Origin: Lachnospiraceae bacterium Zagget2
GTDB taxonomy: Bacteria; Bacillota; Clostridia; Lachnospirales; Lachnospiraceae
Reading direction: 5' to 3'
NCBI GenBank assembly: GCA_001941045.1
Contig: MSHD01000023.1
Span: forward strand, 111,588 to 175,587
DNA: 64,000 nucleotides
A program made the position numbers and the translations under genes. The notes below the pieces were generated by a model. That model was not told the origin of the DNA, made no database searches, and saw only the letters and a program-made list of their open reading frames with translations. The number at the start of each line of letters is the position of its first letter. The stretch's first letter is position 1. This document shows, piece by piece, positions 53,360-62,184 of the stretch.

Positions 53360-54310
53360 ATGAAATTAGCATCTGTAGAGAAAATTGCCGTGATCGGAAC
53401 CGGCAATATCGGCGCCAGCCTGGCGGCGCTGTTCACCGGCAACGCTTATAAGACCTGCATGCTGGCCATCAACGATCAGGAAGCGGCGGGCGGTCTTGCG
53501 AAGTACCGTGGAAATTTCGATAATCTGGTCGAGAACGGCCTGGTTACCGAAAAGCAGAAAGACGCCTGCGAGAAGCTGCTGACGATCACGCAGTCCTACG
53601 AGGACATTGTGGACGCGGATTACGTCTATGAGTGCGCTTTTGAAAATAAGGAAGTAAAATATTCGATCTATGCGCAGCTGGACAAATACTGCACGAAGGT
53701 GAAGGGCATCTCCTCCACATCCTCCGCGATGGACACCGACCTTCTGAGTGAAGGTTTCACGAAGCTGCGCGATAAATTTGCAGTTGCGCATCCGTATTAT
53801 CCGCCGCATCTGATTCCCTGTGTGGAGGTAGTCAGAGGAAGTCAGACCTCGGATGAAGCGTTGAAATTCATCTGCGATGTGCTGGAATCCTGCGGCCGCG
53901 CGCCAGTTGTCGTCAACCGCAGTGTTCCGGGCTTTATTGTGAATCGCCTGCAGCACGCATTGTTCCGCGAGGCTGCGTACATGGTGGAACAGGATATCGC
54001 GACGCCGCAGGACATTGACCGGGCGCTGCAGACCAGCATTATGCCCAGATACAATGCGGTGGGACTTTTCGAGCATTTTGATTTCGCGGGTCTTGACATG
54101 ATTAAGAGCATTGAAGAAACCTTGTATCCGGATCTCTGTAATACGACAGAGCCGCACCGGCTGATTCTCGACCACATTGAAAAAGGAGAGCTTGGAGCAA
54201 AGACGGGACAGGGAGTTCTGGATTGGAGCAATGTGGATCAGGACGCTTACCGCGCGCGGACATCGGAACCCTATTACAGATTTTTTAACTGGAGTCTTCC
54301 TGAAGAGTAG
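53360..54310 (+). CDS. 3-hydroxyacyl-CoA dehydrogenase family protein
   Basis: A 316-residue NAD-dependent dehydrogenase with AVIGTGNIGASLAALF at the N-terminus, the catalytic-His region FAVAHPYYPPHLIP, a NRSVPGFIVNRLQHALFRE helix and a C-terminal 3HCDH domain. The family includes 3-hydroxybutyryl-CoA dehydrogenase, L-gulonate 3-dehydrogenase and carnitine dehydrogenase; the unusual YYPPHLIPCVEVV segment is like the last two groups. It probably oxidises a 3-hydroxy acid. ATG 53360 follows AAGGAGGA. Confidence 0.83.
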   Translation: MKLASVEKIAVIGTGNIGASLAALFTGNAYKTCMLAINDQEAAGGLAKYRGNFDNLVENGLVTEKQKDACEKLLTITQSYEDIVDADYVYECAFENKEVKYSIYAQLDKYCTKVKGISSTSSAMDTDLLSEGFTKLRDKFAVAHPYYPPHLIPCVEVVRGSQTSDEALKFICDVLESCGRAPVVVNRSVPGFIVNRLQHALFREAAYMVEQDIATPQDIDRALQTSIMPRYNAVGLFEHFDFAGLDMIKSIEETLYPDLCNTTEPHRLILDHIEKGELGAKTGQGVLDWSNVDQDAYRARTSEPYYRFFNWSLPEE

Positions 54311-54360
54311 ACCGCAGACAGAGATTTCATAGAAAAAAATAAGAAAAAGGAGAGAGTAAA

Positions 54361-55881
54361 ATGAGCGATGTGATCAGAAAACAGTACTGTGTTAATGGAG
54401 AGTGGAAGGATTCTAAAACAGATAAATGGATGGAGGTCACCAACTCCTCGACCGGTGAAGTGATGGCGGAAGTTCCCTGCTGTACGGTCGATGAGGTGGA
54501 TGAGGCGATCGCGTCTGCAGCTGAGGCTTTTAAATCCTGGTCTCTGATGTCTCTGTCCAAGAGGACGCAGCTGCTGTTCAAGTGGCGCAACATTCTGGTG
54601 GAGCATGAGGAGGAGCTGGCGGTTCTGTGTGCGACGGAGCTTGGCAAAACGCTGAATGAGGCGAGAGGTGATGTCGCGAAGGCGATCGAGCCGACGGAGC
54701 TGGCCTGCGCGGCTCCGTATATCACACAGGGAAGGGCTTCCCTGCAGGTGACGACGGGTTTTGACACGGCGACATACCGCATGCCGCTCGGCGTCGTGGC
54801 GGGCATCGTACCCTTCAATTTCCCGGCGATGATTCCCTGGGGCTGGATGGTTCCGCTGGCGATTGTTACCGGTAACACGGTTGTTCTGAAAGCAGCGTCG
54901 AAGACCCCACTGACGTCGATGCGTATTATGGAGCTTTTCTACAAGGAGGGTGGTTTCCCGAAGGGTGTTGTCAACCTGGTGACCTGCTCGCGTAAAGAGT
55001 CTGAAATTTTCCTGACGGATCCGCGGATCAAGGCGGTCACCTTTGTCGGGACGACCGCAGTCGGCAAGCACATTTACTCGGAAGCAGCCGCGCACGGCAA
55101 ACGCGTGCAGGCGCAGTGCGAGGCAAAGAATCACGCGCTTGTTCTTGAAGACTGTGATCTGGAGAGCACCGTGAACGCGATCATCAATTCTACTTATGGC
55201 TGCGCGGGTATGCGCTGCATGGCGCTCCCGGTTGTCGTCGTACAGGAGAGCATCGCAGATAAGTTTGTTGCGCTTCTGAAGGAGAAGGCAATGGCTATGA
55301 AGGTTGGCTGCGCCTACGACGAGGAGACAAAGCTCGGGCCGGTTGTTGATGCGAAGCATAAACAGTCCATTTGCGACTGGATTCAGAAGGGAATCGATGA
55401 GGGGGCGGAACTCGTGCTCGATGGCCGCGATATCGTCGTTCCGGGATTTGAAAACGGCTTCTTCGTGGGACCGACGATCCTCGATCATGTTACGCCGGAG
55501 ATGACGGTCGGCAACCGCGAGATTTTCGGACCGGTCACGCTTGTGAAGAGAGTGAAGAACTTCGAGGAAGGCCTTGCGGTCATGAACGCGAATCCTTTCG
55601 CGAACGGTTCCGTCATCTTCACGCAGAGCGGCTACTATGCGCGGCAGTTTGAGCTTCTGACGGATGGCGGCATGGTTGGCGTCAACGTTGGCATTCCGGT
55701 TCCGACGGCTTACTTCCCGTTCTCCGGAAATAAGGACTCCTTCTTTGGCGACCAGCACGTGCTCGGCATCGACGGCGTCCGCTTCTACACGAGGGCGAAG
55801 ACAGTCACCAAGCACTGGTATGATGAGCACTCGGCGAAGAGAGCGATGGATACCTGGGAAGGAACCGTGGAAAGAATCTGA
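54361..55881 (+). CDS. MmsA/IolA-like aldehyde dehydrogenase
   Basis: A 506-residue aldehyde dehydrogenase close to methylmalonate-semialdehyde dehydrogenase: PFNFPAMIPWGWM, VTFVGTTAVGKH, catalytic Cys286 in GCAGMRCMA and PTAYFPFSGNKDSFFGD. The usual general-base Glu of the ALDH family is replaced (QCEAKNHA), as in CoA-acylating MmsA enzymes. It would turn a semialdehyde into an acyl-CoA. It follows the hydroxyacid dehydrogenase gene, so a keto acid breakdown product is a likely substrate. Confidence 0.88.
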   Translation: MSDVIRKQYCVNGEWKDSKTDKWMEVTNSSTGEVMAEVPCCTVDEVDEAIASAAEAFKSWSLMSLSKRTQLLFKWRNILVEHEEELAVLCATELGKTLNEARGDVAKAIEPTELACAAPYITQGRASLQVTTGFDTATYRMPLGVVAGIVPFNFPAMIPWGWMVPLAIVTGNTVVLKAASKTPLTSMRIMELFYKEGGFPKGVVNLVTCSRKESEIFLTDPRIKAVTFVGTTAVGKHIYSEAAAHGKRVQAQCEAKNHALVLEDCDLESTVNAIINSTYGCAGMRCMALPVVVVQESIADKFVALLKEKAMAMKVGCAYDEETKLGPVVDAKHKQSICDWIQKGIDEGAELVLDGRDIVVPGFENGFFVGPTILDHVTPEMTVGNREIFGPVTLVKRVKNFEEGLAVMNANPFANGSVIFTQSGYYARQFELLTDGGMVGVNVGIPVPTAYFPFSGNKDSFFGDQHVLGIDGVRFYTRAKTVTKHWYDEHSAKRAMDTWEGTVERI

Positions 55882-55894
55882 TATTGCAACAGTC

Positions 55895-56050
55895 CAGAAC
55901 AGCATCGAAATGGAAAAACAGACTGTGCAGGTTTACCTGCTAAAGGCTGTTTTCCATTTCGGGATGGGCGGGACGCCCATCAGCCTCAGACATATGACGC
56001 GTAAGCGGCATATAGCCTTCGAAGAAGGCGGTCTGTGGCCTGCTGTTCTG
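55895..56050 (+). ncRNA. Candidate structured RNA element in the intergenic leader of the transaldolase gene
   Basis: A closing 10-base-pair stem, CAGAACAGCA (55895-55904) with TGCTGTTCTG (56041-56050), encloses three branches. They are a long hairpin (55906-55961) with an inner GCAGG/CCTGC stem; an 8-base-pair hairpin GATGGGCG/CGCCCATC (55963-55981); and a branched arm (CAGAC 55987-55991 with GTCTG 56031-56035) holding ATATG/CATAT and GCCTTC/GAAGGC hairpins. Almost every base is paired. I do not recognise it as a known riboswitch, ribozyme or tmRNA. It could be a cis-regulator of the transaldolase gene, a small RNA or a mobile repeat. Confidence 0.6.
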
Positions 56051-56099
56051 AATAGCGAACTACTAGTCGGCAGATTTACAGACAAATGGAGGGAAGATT

Positions 56100-57122
56100 A
56101 TGGCCGAGAATAAATTTTTACGCTGGATGACTGCGAATACACAGTCGGTTTACTGGAATGACAGCGCTGTGATTCCGGAGCTTGACGAGGCGATCTCGAA
56201 TGGTGCGAGAGGCGTGACGACCAACCCGTTTCTGGTGAATGCGACGCTGCAGAGTCAGCCGGATTTCTGGGCGCAGAACGCGCCGAAGGTCGATCCGGAG
56301 CTGAAGGGCGACGCGAAGGTAGAGGCAGAGATCGAAGGAGTCACGAAATATATAGCAAAGAAGCTTGCGCCGTTCCGGGAGGAAGGATTTGGAAAGGGCT
56401 ATTGCTGCGCGTAGACCAGTCCACTTCATCCGGGAGAAGCGGAGTACATGATTGAGCAGGGAAAGCGTTTTGCTTTCTGGGGTTCGAATGTGGTGATCAA
56501 GATTCCTGCAACCAAAGCCGGACTGAAAGCCTATGAGGAGTTGGCAGCGTTGGGTTACAATGTAGCCGCGACGGTGAGCTTTACAGTGCCGCAGGTGCTG
56601 GCCTTTGGTGCAGCCTTCCAGCGAGGCGCGGAGCGTGCAAAAGCGGCAGGTATTCAGCCGGGACTGGGCATCGCAGTTCTGATGGTGGGAAGAACAGATG
56701 ATTACCTGCGCGACGTGATGCGTGACACTCAGGCAGGCTGCTCGGAGGAGGATATCATCTGTGCAGGTACTGCCTGCATCAAGCGCGCGTATGGCATTTT
56801 CCAGGAGAAAAATTATGACTGTGTGCTGATGCCGGCGGGCTGCCGCGGTGCCTATCACATCGCGGATCTGGCGGGCGCGAAGATGATCATGTCCATTGCA
56901 CCGAAGATCGCGAAGCTTCTTCTGGATGTGGATGATTTTACGGAGAAGATTGACAAGCCGGTGGATCCGGCGGTAATCTCCAGACTGCAGACCATGCCGG
57001 AATTTGTGAAGGCATACGAGCCGAATGGACTGAGTGAAGACGAGTTCATCGGCTATGGCGCGACCAACCGCACGCTGACGCAGTTCTGCGAGTCCGGCTG
57101 GAATCCGCTTCTGAAATTGTAA
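56100..57122 (+). pseudogene. Transaldolase with an in-frame TAG
   Basis: From ATG 56100 (after GGAGGGA) the frame encodes a transaldolase N-terminus (SNGARGVTTNPFLVNAT), meets TAG at 56412-56414 (codon 105, in GYCCA-stop-TSP) and continues unshifted: NVVIKIPATKAG with the Schiff-base Lys, NVAATVSFTVPQ, GAKMIMSIAPK, to TAA at 57122. Read through, the protein has 340 residues. Related proteins have Gln at this place (CAQ followed by a P-containing turn), so CAG to TAG is the simplest history. It closes the GntR-controlled operon after the structured intergenic element and would cleave or form a ketose phosphate. Confidence 0.83.
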
Positions 57123-57153
57123 TCTACCAATTACTGCTACTTTTATGTCACGT

Positions 57154-57190
57154 AGGAAGCCCCTGTGGATGTAAATCCCGGGGGCTTCCT
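57154..57190 (+). terminator. Hairpin after the transaldolase gene
   Basis: AGGAAGCCCC (57154-57163) and GGGGCTTCCT (57181-57190) pair perfectly. The T run is missing, so termination is likely but not certain. Confidence 0.6.
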
Positions 57191-57388
57191 GCGCGCACCT
57201 GATATGCGACTTAAAAGCGATTGGACTATTCGTCCAATGAAATTTCTATCTATGTGCTGCATGAATGGGAAACAATCTACTTTTTTTTAATTGACTATGA
57301 GAATGGCTGCGACGGTCTTGCAATTTTGATGCTGAATGGTAAAATAAAAATATTGAATAATCGGAACTGAAAGAAAAGGAGGAGCAGT

Positions 57389-57931
57389 ATGGAAACCATT
57401 ACCTGTCTGAAGACAAGGAGAAGCATTCGTAAATATAAGGAAGAGAAGGTCCCGCGCAGCCTTGTGGAGGAGATCGTCGAGATCGCGCGCTACGCGCCGA
57501 CCTGGAAGAACAGCCAGACGCCGGGATATGTTGTTGTGGACAGCCCGGAGCTGAAGGAGGAGATCGCGGAGCACGGCGTGATGGGGCATGCGAATAACGC
57601 AAGGATGATCCGCACGGCTCCGGCGCTCATTATCCTGACCTATGAAACGGGTATCTGCGGTTATAATGCGGACGGCTCTTTCTCTACATCGAGAGGAGCG
57701 GCCTGGGAGTCCTTTGATGCGGGCATTGCCTGCCAGACCTTCTGCCTGACAGCCTGGGAGAAGGGGCTTGGCACCTGTATTATGGGGATTTTTGAAGAAG
57801 CAGAGGTGGCGAAAATTGTGGAGCTTCCGGAAGGCAGGCGCATCGCGGCGCTGATTGCGCTCGGTTATCCGGATGAAGAGCCGAAGGTTCGCCCGCGCAA
57901 GGATGTGGGAGATCTGCTGAGCTTTCGCTGA
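57389..57931 (+). CDS. Nitroreductase family protein
   Basis: A 180-residue FMN-dependent nitroreductase-like protein: TRRSIRKYKEEKVP at the start, ARYAPTWKNSQTP, GIACQTFCLTAWEKGLGTCIMG and ALIALGYPDEEPK at the end. Its small size and Cys-rich middle match the group common in Clostridia. Substrates of the family include nitroaromatics, quinones and flavins; none can be assigned. ATG 57389 follows AAGGAGGAG. A weak promoter (TTGCAA, TAAAAT) lies 40 to 70 bases upstream. The small gene at 57944 follows after 12 bases. Confidence 0.9.
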   Translation: METITCLKTRRSIRKYKEEKVPRSLVEEIVEIARYAPTWKNSQTPGYVVVDSPELKEEIAEHGVMGHANNARMIRTAPALIILTYETGICGYNADGSFSTSRGAAWESFDAGIACQTFCLTAWEKGLGTCIMGIFEEAEVAKIVELPEGRRIAALIALGYPDEEPKVRPRKDVGDLLSFR

Positions 57932-57943
57932 GAGGATTTGAGT

Positions 57944-58192
57944 ATGGAAAATCAGAGACTGAGTTGTGTCCGGGCTTTTCTTGAGAAACGCGGCTGGAAA
58001 TATCAGTACACGGAGGAGGACGGTTGCGGGAGTCTTGATTTCGACTACCGGGGTGTGCCTTACCACGTCTGGGAGTATGAGGAAGAAGGCGTGCGGGGCG
58101 TGGAGACGAACCTGCGGCACGGAGGCCGCCAGGAGGAGATCGGCGGCGACTACGAGGCAGAGATTCTGGAAATCATGAAGGACTGGCACTAG
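57944..58192 (+). CDS. Small protein of unknown function
   Basis: An 82-residue acidic protein, not recognised. It begins MENQRLSCVRAFLEKRGW and contains a GVPYHVWEYEEEGVRGVETNL block that reads like a small globular alpha/beta protein. It has no signal or membrane segment. ATG 57944 is preceded by AGAGGAT. It probably forms an operon with the nitroreductase gene upstream; the stop TAG is followed at once by a terminator. Confidence 0.68.
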   Translation: MENQRLSCVRAFLEKRGWKYQYTEEDGCGSLDFDYRGVPYHVWEYEEEGVRGVETNLRHGGRQEEIGGDYEAEILEIMKDWH

Positions 58193-58199
58193 ATAACAG

Positions 58200-58240
58200 A
58201 AAAATCCCGGAATTTCATGTTTGCAGAATTCCGGGATTTT
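58200..58240. terminator. Bidirectional terminator before the tRNA gene
   Basis: AAAATCCCGGAATT (58201-58214) and AATTCCGGGATTTT form a perfect stem, ending the plus-strand operon and the minus-strand tRNA transcript. Confidence 0.9.
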
Positions 58241-58244
58241 ATAG

Positions 58245-58330
58245 CGGAGACGATGGGATTCGAACCCATGAGCCCCGAAGGACTACCTGATTTCGAGTCA
58301 GGCCCGTTATGACCACTTCGATACGTCTCC
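58245..58330 (-). tRNA. tRNA-Ser (CGA)
   Basis: On the minus strand the acceptor arms GGAGACG and CGTCTCC pair. The anticodon stem CCTGA/TCAGG holds the loop CTCGAAA with anticodon CGA, which reads UCG. A long variable arm (TAGTCCTTCGGGGCTC) and the T arm GGGTTCGAATCCC are typical of tRNA-Ser. The CCA end is not encoded. It cannot be a UAG suppressor. Confidence 0.95.
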
Positions 58331-58443
58331 TCATAATTCCGTCGGCGCCTTAAATACCGCCGACTGCTGTATTCTATCACAGATTCTGAAAGAATGCAAT
58401 CATGAAAAAACAGTTTTCGTTCTGTTGGAATTTTTCTGTCGGA

Positions 58444-58472
58444 TTGACAGATAAATTGTGGCGTGTTATTCT
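58444..58472 (+). promoter_or_regulatory. rnf operon promoter
   Basis: TTGACA (58444-58449) and TATTCT (58467-58472) have a 17-base spacing. The leader to rnfC at 58583 is about 105 bases. Confidence 0.65.
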
Positions 58473-58582
58473 TTTAACAGTGACGAAAACTGACCTTCAT
58501 GGTAAGTGTTTTCCTCTGTACCTGTGGAAGAGAGAGAAAGGCTTACAGAGTCGCATAGAAAAGAAAAGGAGAAGGATGTCAT

Positions 58583-59917
58583 ATGAGCAGTAAGACATTT
58601 CACGGCGGCGTACACCCTGTCGAGGGAAAAGAGTACGCGCGGGACGTCGCTTTTCGCCCATTGCTGCCGAAGGGGGATATGGTATTCCACCTGAATCAGC
58701 ACATCGGAAAGCCGGCGAAGCCGGTCGCCGCGAAGGGCGACCCGGTACTGGCAGGGCAGGTGATTGCCGAGGCGGACGGTTTCGTCTCCGCGAACATCGT
58801 GAGCTCGTGCTCCGGGACGGTCAAGGCGATTGAGAATCGAAGAAACGTACTCGGTACTTCTGATTTGTCGATCGTGATCGAGAATGACGGCGCGTATACG
58901 CTCGCGGAAGGCGTCGGTGTGGAGACTGATTACACGACGCTTGGCAATCAGGAGATTCTCGACCGGATCAAGGCGGCCGGCGTCATCGGCATGGGCGGTG
59001 CAGGCTTTCCGACGCATGTAAAGCTGATGCCGAAGAAGCCTGAGGAGATCAAATATGTGATTGCGAACGGCGGCGAGTGCGAGCCCTACATCACCTGCGA
59101 CGATCAGCTGATGCGGACTTATCCCAAGGAGATCGTCACAGGGCTTAAGGTTATGCTGCGTCTGTTCCCGAACGCGGAGGGCGTGGTGCTGATCGAGGAC
59201 AACAAGCCGGAGGCGATCGCGGCGATGGAGAAGGCCTGTGCGGGTGAGGAAAAGATCCGCGTGATGAAGGCAGAAGCGAAATACCCGCAGGGCGGCGAGC
59301 GTGCGATCATGACGGTTGTGGCCGGAAAACATATCAAGCTCGGCATGCTGCCGGCGGATGTGGGCTGCGTGGTCGACAATGTGGCGACGGTTCATGCGAT
59401 CTATCGGGCAGTCTGCAAGTCGGAGCCCTCGATGGAGCGCGGATTCACGGTCTCAGGAGACGGCGTGAAGGAGCCTTGCAATCTGATGGTAAAGATCGGA
59501 ACAGGTCTTGAGGAGGTGCTCGAGGCGGCAGGCGGTTTCAAGGACGGCGTGGAGCCGGAGAAAATCATCTGCGGAGGCCCGATGATGGGCTTCGCGATGC
59601 CGGATCTTTCCGCGGCCGTCTGTAAGAATAATAACGCGCTGACGGTGCTGGTGGAGGATCCGGTGGCTGAGGCACAGGAACAGCAGACGGCCTGTATTCG
59701 CTGCGGGCGCTGCGCGCAGGTATGTCCGCTCGGACTGACGCCGCAGATGATGGCCGAGGCGGCAGAGCGTAAGAATTATGAGCGTTATGAGAAGAAGCTG
59801 TACGGACTGGAGTGTATCGCATGTGGTTCCTGTACTTTTATTTGTCCGGCGAAGAGACCACTGATGCAGTTGTTCAAACAGGCCAAGGCGGAGATCACGG
59901 CCGCAAAGAGAAAGTAA
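58583..59917 (+). CDS. rnfC: Rnf complex subunit RnfC
   Basis: A 444-residue RnfC: an N-terminal barrel-sandwich region, an NADH/FMN-binding region with VIGMGGAGFPTHVK and ANGGECEPYITCDD, a SLBB domain and two [4Fe-4S] sites (Cys371/374/377/381 and Cys411/414/417/421). It is the NADH-side subunit of the ferredoxin:NAD oxidoreductase that couples electron transfer to ion translocation. It is the first gene of the operon, downstream of a good promoter. Confidence 0.96.
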   Translation: MSSKTFHGGVHPVEGKEYARDVAFRPLLPKGDMVFHLNQHIGKPAKPVAAKGDPVLAGQVIAEADGFVSANIVSSCSGTVKAIENRRNVLGTSDLSIVIENDGAYTLAEGVGVETDYTTLGNQEILDRIKAAGVIGMGGAGFPTHVKLMPKKPEEIKYVIANGGECEPYITCDDQLMRTYPKEIVTGLKVMLRLFPNAEGVVLIEDNKPEAIAAMEKACAGEEKIRVMKAEAKYPQGGERAIMTVVAGKHIKLGMLPADVGCVVDNVATVHAIYRAVCKSEPSMERGFTVSGDGVKEPCNLMVKIGTGLEEVLEAAGGFKDGVEPEKIICGGPMMGFAMPDLSAAVCKNNNALTVLVEDPVAEAQEQQTACIRCGRCAQVCPLGLTPQMMAEAAERKNYERYEKKLYGLECIACGSCTFICPAKRPLMQLFKQAKAEITAAKRK

Positions 59918-59933
59918 AGGGGGAGGACAAAAA

Positions 59934-61490
59934 ATGAGTAAATTATACAATGTTTCCTCCAGCCCACATGTGAGGAGCAAGCTGACGACAGGCAGCGTCA
60001 TGCTGGACGTGATCCTGTGTCTCATGCCGGTGACTGTCATGGGTATCTGGCATTTCCGGCTGCAGGCGGTTCTGGTGATCCTGATGTCGATTGTCACGGC
60101 GACCCTGACCGAGTTTGTCTTTGATTACATAGCAGGCAGGGAAAATACGCTGAAGGACGGGAGCGCAGTGCTGACCGGACTTCTGCTGGCCTTATGTCTT
60201 CCGGCGGGCGTGCCGCTCTACATTCCTTTCGCAGGTGCGCTGTTTGCAGTCCTGATTGTCAAGTGCTTCTTCGGCGGTCTGGGACACAACTTTATGAACC
60301 CGGCGCTGGGCGGCCGCTGCTTCCTGCTGATCTCCTTCAGCGGGATTGTGACGAATTACGCGGTCGATGGCTACAGCTCGGCGACGCCTCTTGCGCAGAT
60401 GGCGGAGGGAACGGCGGTGAGCGTGACGCAGATGCTGGTTGGAAATACGAGCGGCGTCATTGGAAATTCCGTTGCGGCGCTCTTTATCGGCGGGCTGATC
60501 CTCTGGGCAATGGGCGGCATCACTTTTGAGATTCCGGTCGCAACGCTGGTATCCTTTGCGGCTTTTGTGGCGATTTTCGGAGGACAGGGCTTTGATCCGG
60601 TCTTCATCCTCGCGCATCTGGCGGGCGGCGGTATCGTGATGGCGGCTTTCTTCATGGCGACCGACCCGGTCACGAGCCCGGTCACATCGACGGGGCAGCT
60701 TCTTTTCGGTATTCTGATCGGTGTTTTAAGCGGTGTGTTCCGTATCTTCGGCAGCGCGGCGGACTCCGTCAGCTACGCGGTCGTCATTTCCAATATGCTC
60801 GTGCCGCTGATCGATGAGGTCACGGTGCCGGTTCCCTACGGCCTGCGGAAGCAGAAAGAGGAGTCTGCAGATGGAAAGAAGAGCTTCCCGATTCCGAAGG
60901 CTGCTCTGATCCTGTTCGCGATCACGCTGATCGCGGGCGTGGCCTTAAGCGGTGTGTACGGCATGACAAAGGATACGATCGACGCGCAGAACCTTGCGGC
61001 GAGCGCGGCTTCCTACCAGGAGGTCTGCCCGGATGCGGAGAGCTTTGACTATGACGATGCGCTCACTGCGGCGGTCGAAGCGCTGGACGGCGAGGTATAT
61101 GGCGAGGACTTTGGCAGGGCCTATATCAATGAGATGGTGGTTGGTTACGACGCCTCCGGCAATATCGTCGGGTATGTGATCAGTGCGACGAGCGGGGACG
61201 GTTATGACGGAAATATCACGCTGTCCATCGGCATTTCGGCGGACGGCACGGTGAACGGCATTTCCTTTACAGAACTGAATGAGACAGCCGGTATGGGCAT
61301 GCTCTGTGACGAGGATGACTTCAAGAGCCAGTTCGCGGGGGTCAATACTGATCAGTTTATTTTAAATAAATCCGGTGGTTCCACGGCGGATAACGAGATC
61401 GATTCGGTGTCCGGCGCTTCTACCACATCCGGGGCAGTCGTCAACGCAGTCAACGCCGCACTTGATTTCTACGCGGCGAATGTGCAGTGA
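59934..61490 (+). CDS. RnfD-RnfG fusion protein
   Basis: A 518-residue fusion. Residues 1 to about 310 are RnfD, with many membrane helices, GGLGHNFMNPALGGR and FMATDPVTSPVTSTG, the last carrying the likely covalent-FMN threonine. After a charged linker (about 305-320) residues 320-518 are RnfG: one membrane helix and an FMN-binding domain ending SVSGASTTSGAVVNAV with the flavinylation threonine. Separate rnfD and rnfG genes are the common form. Both flavin sites would be loaded by the ApbE encoded at 63559. The frame is clean across the junction, so the fusion looks genuine. Confidence 0.9.
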   Translation: MSKLYNVSSSPHVRSKLTTGSVMLDVILCLMPVTVMGIWHFRLQAVLVILMSIVTATLTEFVFDYIAGRENTLKDGSAVLTGLLLALCLPAGVPLYIPFAGALFAVLIVKCFFGGLGHNFMNPALGGRCFLLISFSGIVTNYAVDGYSSATPLAQMAEGTAVSVTQMLVGNTSGVIGNSVAALFIGGLILWAMGGITFEIPVATLVSFAAFVAIFGGQGFDPVFILAHLAGGGIVMAAFFMATDPVTSPVTSTGQLLFGILIGVLSGVFRIFGSAADSVSYAVVISNMLVPLIDEVTVPVPYGLRKQKEESADGKKSFPIPKAALILFAITLIAGVALSGVYGMTKDTIDAQNLAASAASYQEVCPDAESFDYDDALTAAVEALDGEVYGEDFGRAYINEMVVGYDASGNIVGYVISATSGDGYDGNITLSIGISADGTVNGISFTELNETAGMGMLCDEDDFKSQFAGVNTDQFILNKSGGSTADNEIDSVSGASTTSGAVVNAVNAALDFYAANVQ

Positions 61491-61503
61491 GGAGGGGCGT
61501 AAG

Positions 61504-62184
61504 ATGAAACCTTGGGTAGAACGTATTTATAATGGCGTGGTGAAGGAAAATCCGTCCTTTGTGCTGATGCTCGGTATGTGTCCGACGCTCGCCGTCACGA
61601 CGTCTGCGATCAACGGCATCGGGATGGGCGCGTCCACGATGGCCGTGCTGATTCTGTCAAACCTGATTATCTCCCTTCTGCGGAAGGTGATTCCGGACGA
61701 TGTGCGGCTTCCCGCCTACATCGTGATTGTCGCGTCGCTGGTGACGGTGACGGAGCTTCTGATGGAAGCCTATACGCCGGGTGTATACAATGCGCTTGGC
61801 ATCTATATTCCGCTGATCGTGGTCAACTGCATTATTCTTGGCCGCGCAGAGGCCTATGCCTCGAAGAATCCGCCTTTCCTCTCAGTGATGGACGGACTCG
61901 GCATGGGACTTGGTTTTACGATCGCGTTGTTTGTTCTCGGTGTTTTCCGTGAGCTGCTCGGTGCGGGCACGGTCTTCGGCGTACAGGTGATGCCGGACTT
62001 TTATGAGCCGATTGCCGTTTTCGTCAAAGCTCCGGGAGCCTTCCTGGTACTGGCCTTTGTGGTGGCGATTATGAACGGATTCGGTATGTCGACCAGAGCC
62101 AACAAGATGGTCGAAGGCTGCGACGGCTGCTGCGCGGCCTGCGCGAAGCCCTGCGCGGATGAGAAGAAGGAGGGAGAAGCATGA
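61504..62184 (+). CDS. rnfE: Rnf complex subunit RnfE
   Basis: A 226-residue membrane subunit with NPSFVLMLGMCPTLAVTTSA, LPAYIVIVASLVT, IPLIVVNCIILGRAEA and FRELLGAGTVFG, as in RnfE/NqrD. A Cys-rich tail (CDGCCAACAKPC) follows the last helix and is not part of the core family. ATG 61504 follows GAGGAGGGG. It overlaps rnfA by four bases. Confidence 0.95.
   Translation: MKPWVERIYNGVVKENPSFVLMLGMCPTLAVTTSAINGIGMGASTMAVLILSNLIISLLRKVIPDDVRLPAYIVIVASLVTVTELLMEAYTPGVYNALGIYIPLIVVNCIILGRAEAYASKNPPFLSVMDGLGMGLGFTIALFVLGVFRELLGAGTVFGVQVMPDFYEPIAVFVKAPGAFLVLAFVVAIMNGFGMSTRANKMVEGCDGCCAACAKPCADEKKEGEA

Noticed and set aside
54274..55905. Minus-strand open frame of 543 codons
   Set aside because: Exact shadow of the MmsA-like aldehyde dehydrogenase gene with no motifs of its own.
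23382..57122. Whole-genome reassignment of TAG or pyrrolysine use
   Set aside because: At least five genes end properly at TAG (23621, 24197, 51520, 54310, 58192), and the two interrupted genes are not pyrrolysine enzymes. Only local suppression, mutation or error remain possible.
58402..58593. Small open frame of 63 codons before rnfC
   Set aside because: It covers the rnf promoter and ribosome site and has no ribosome site of its own or recognisable similarity.
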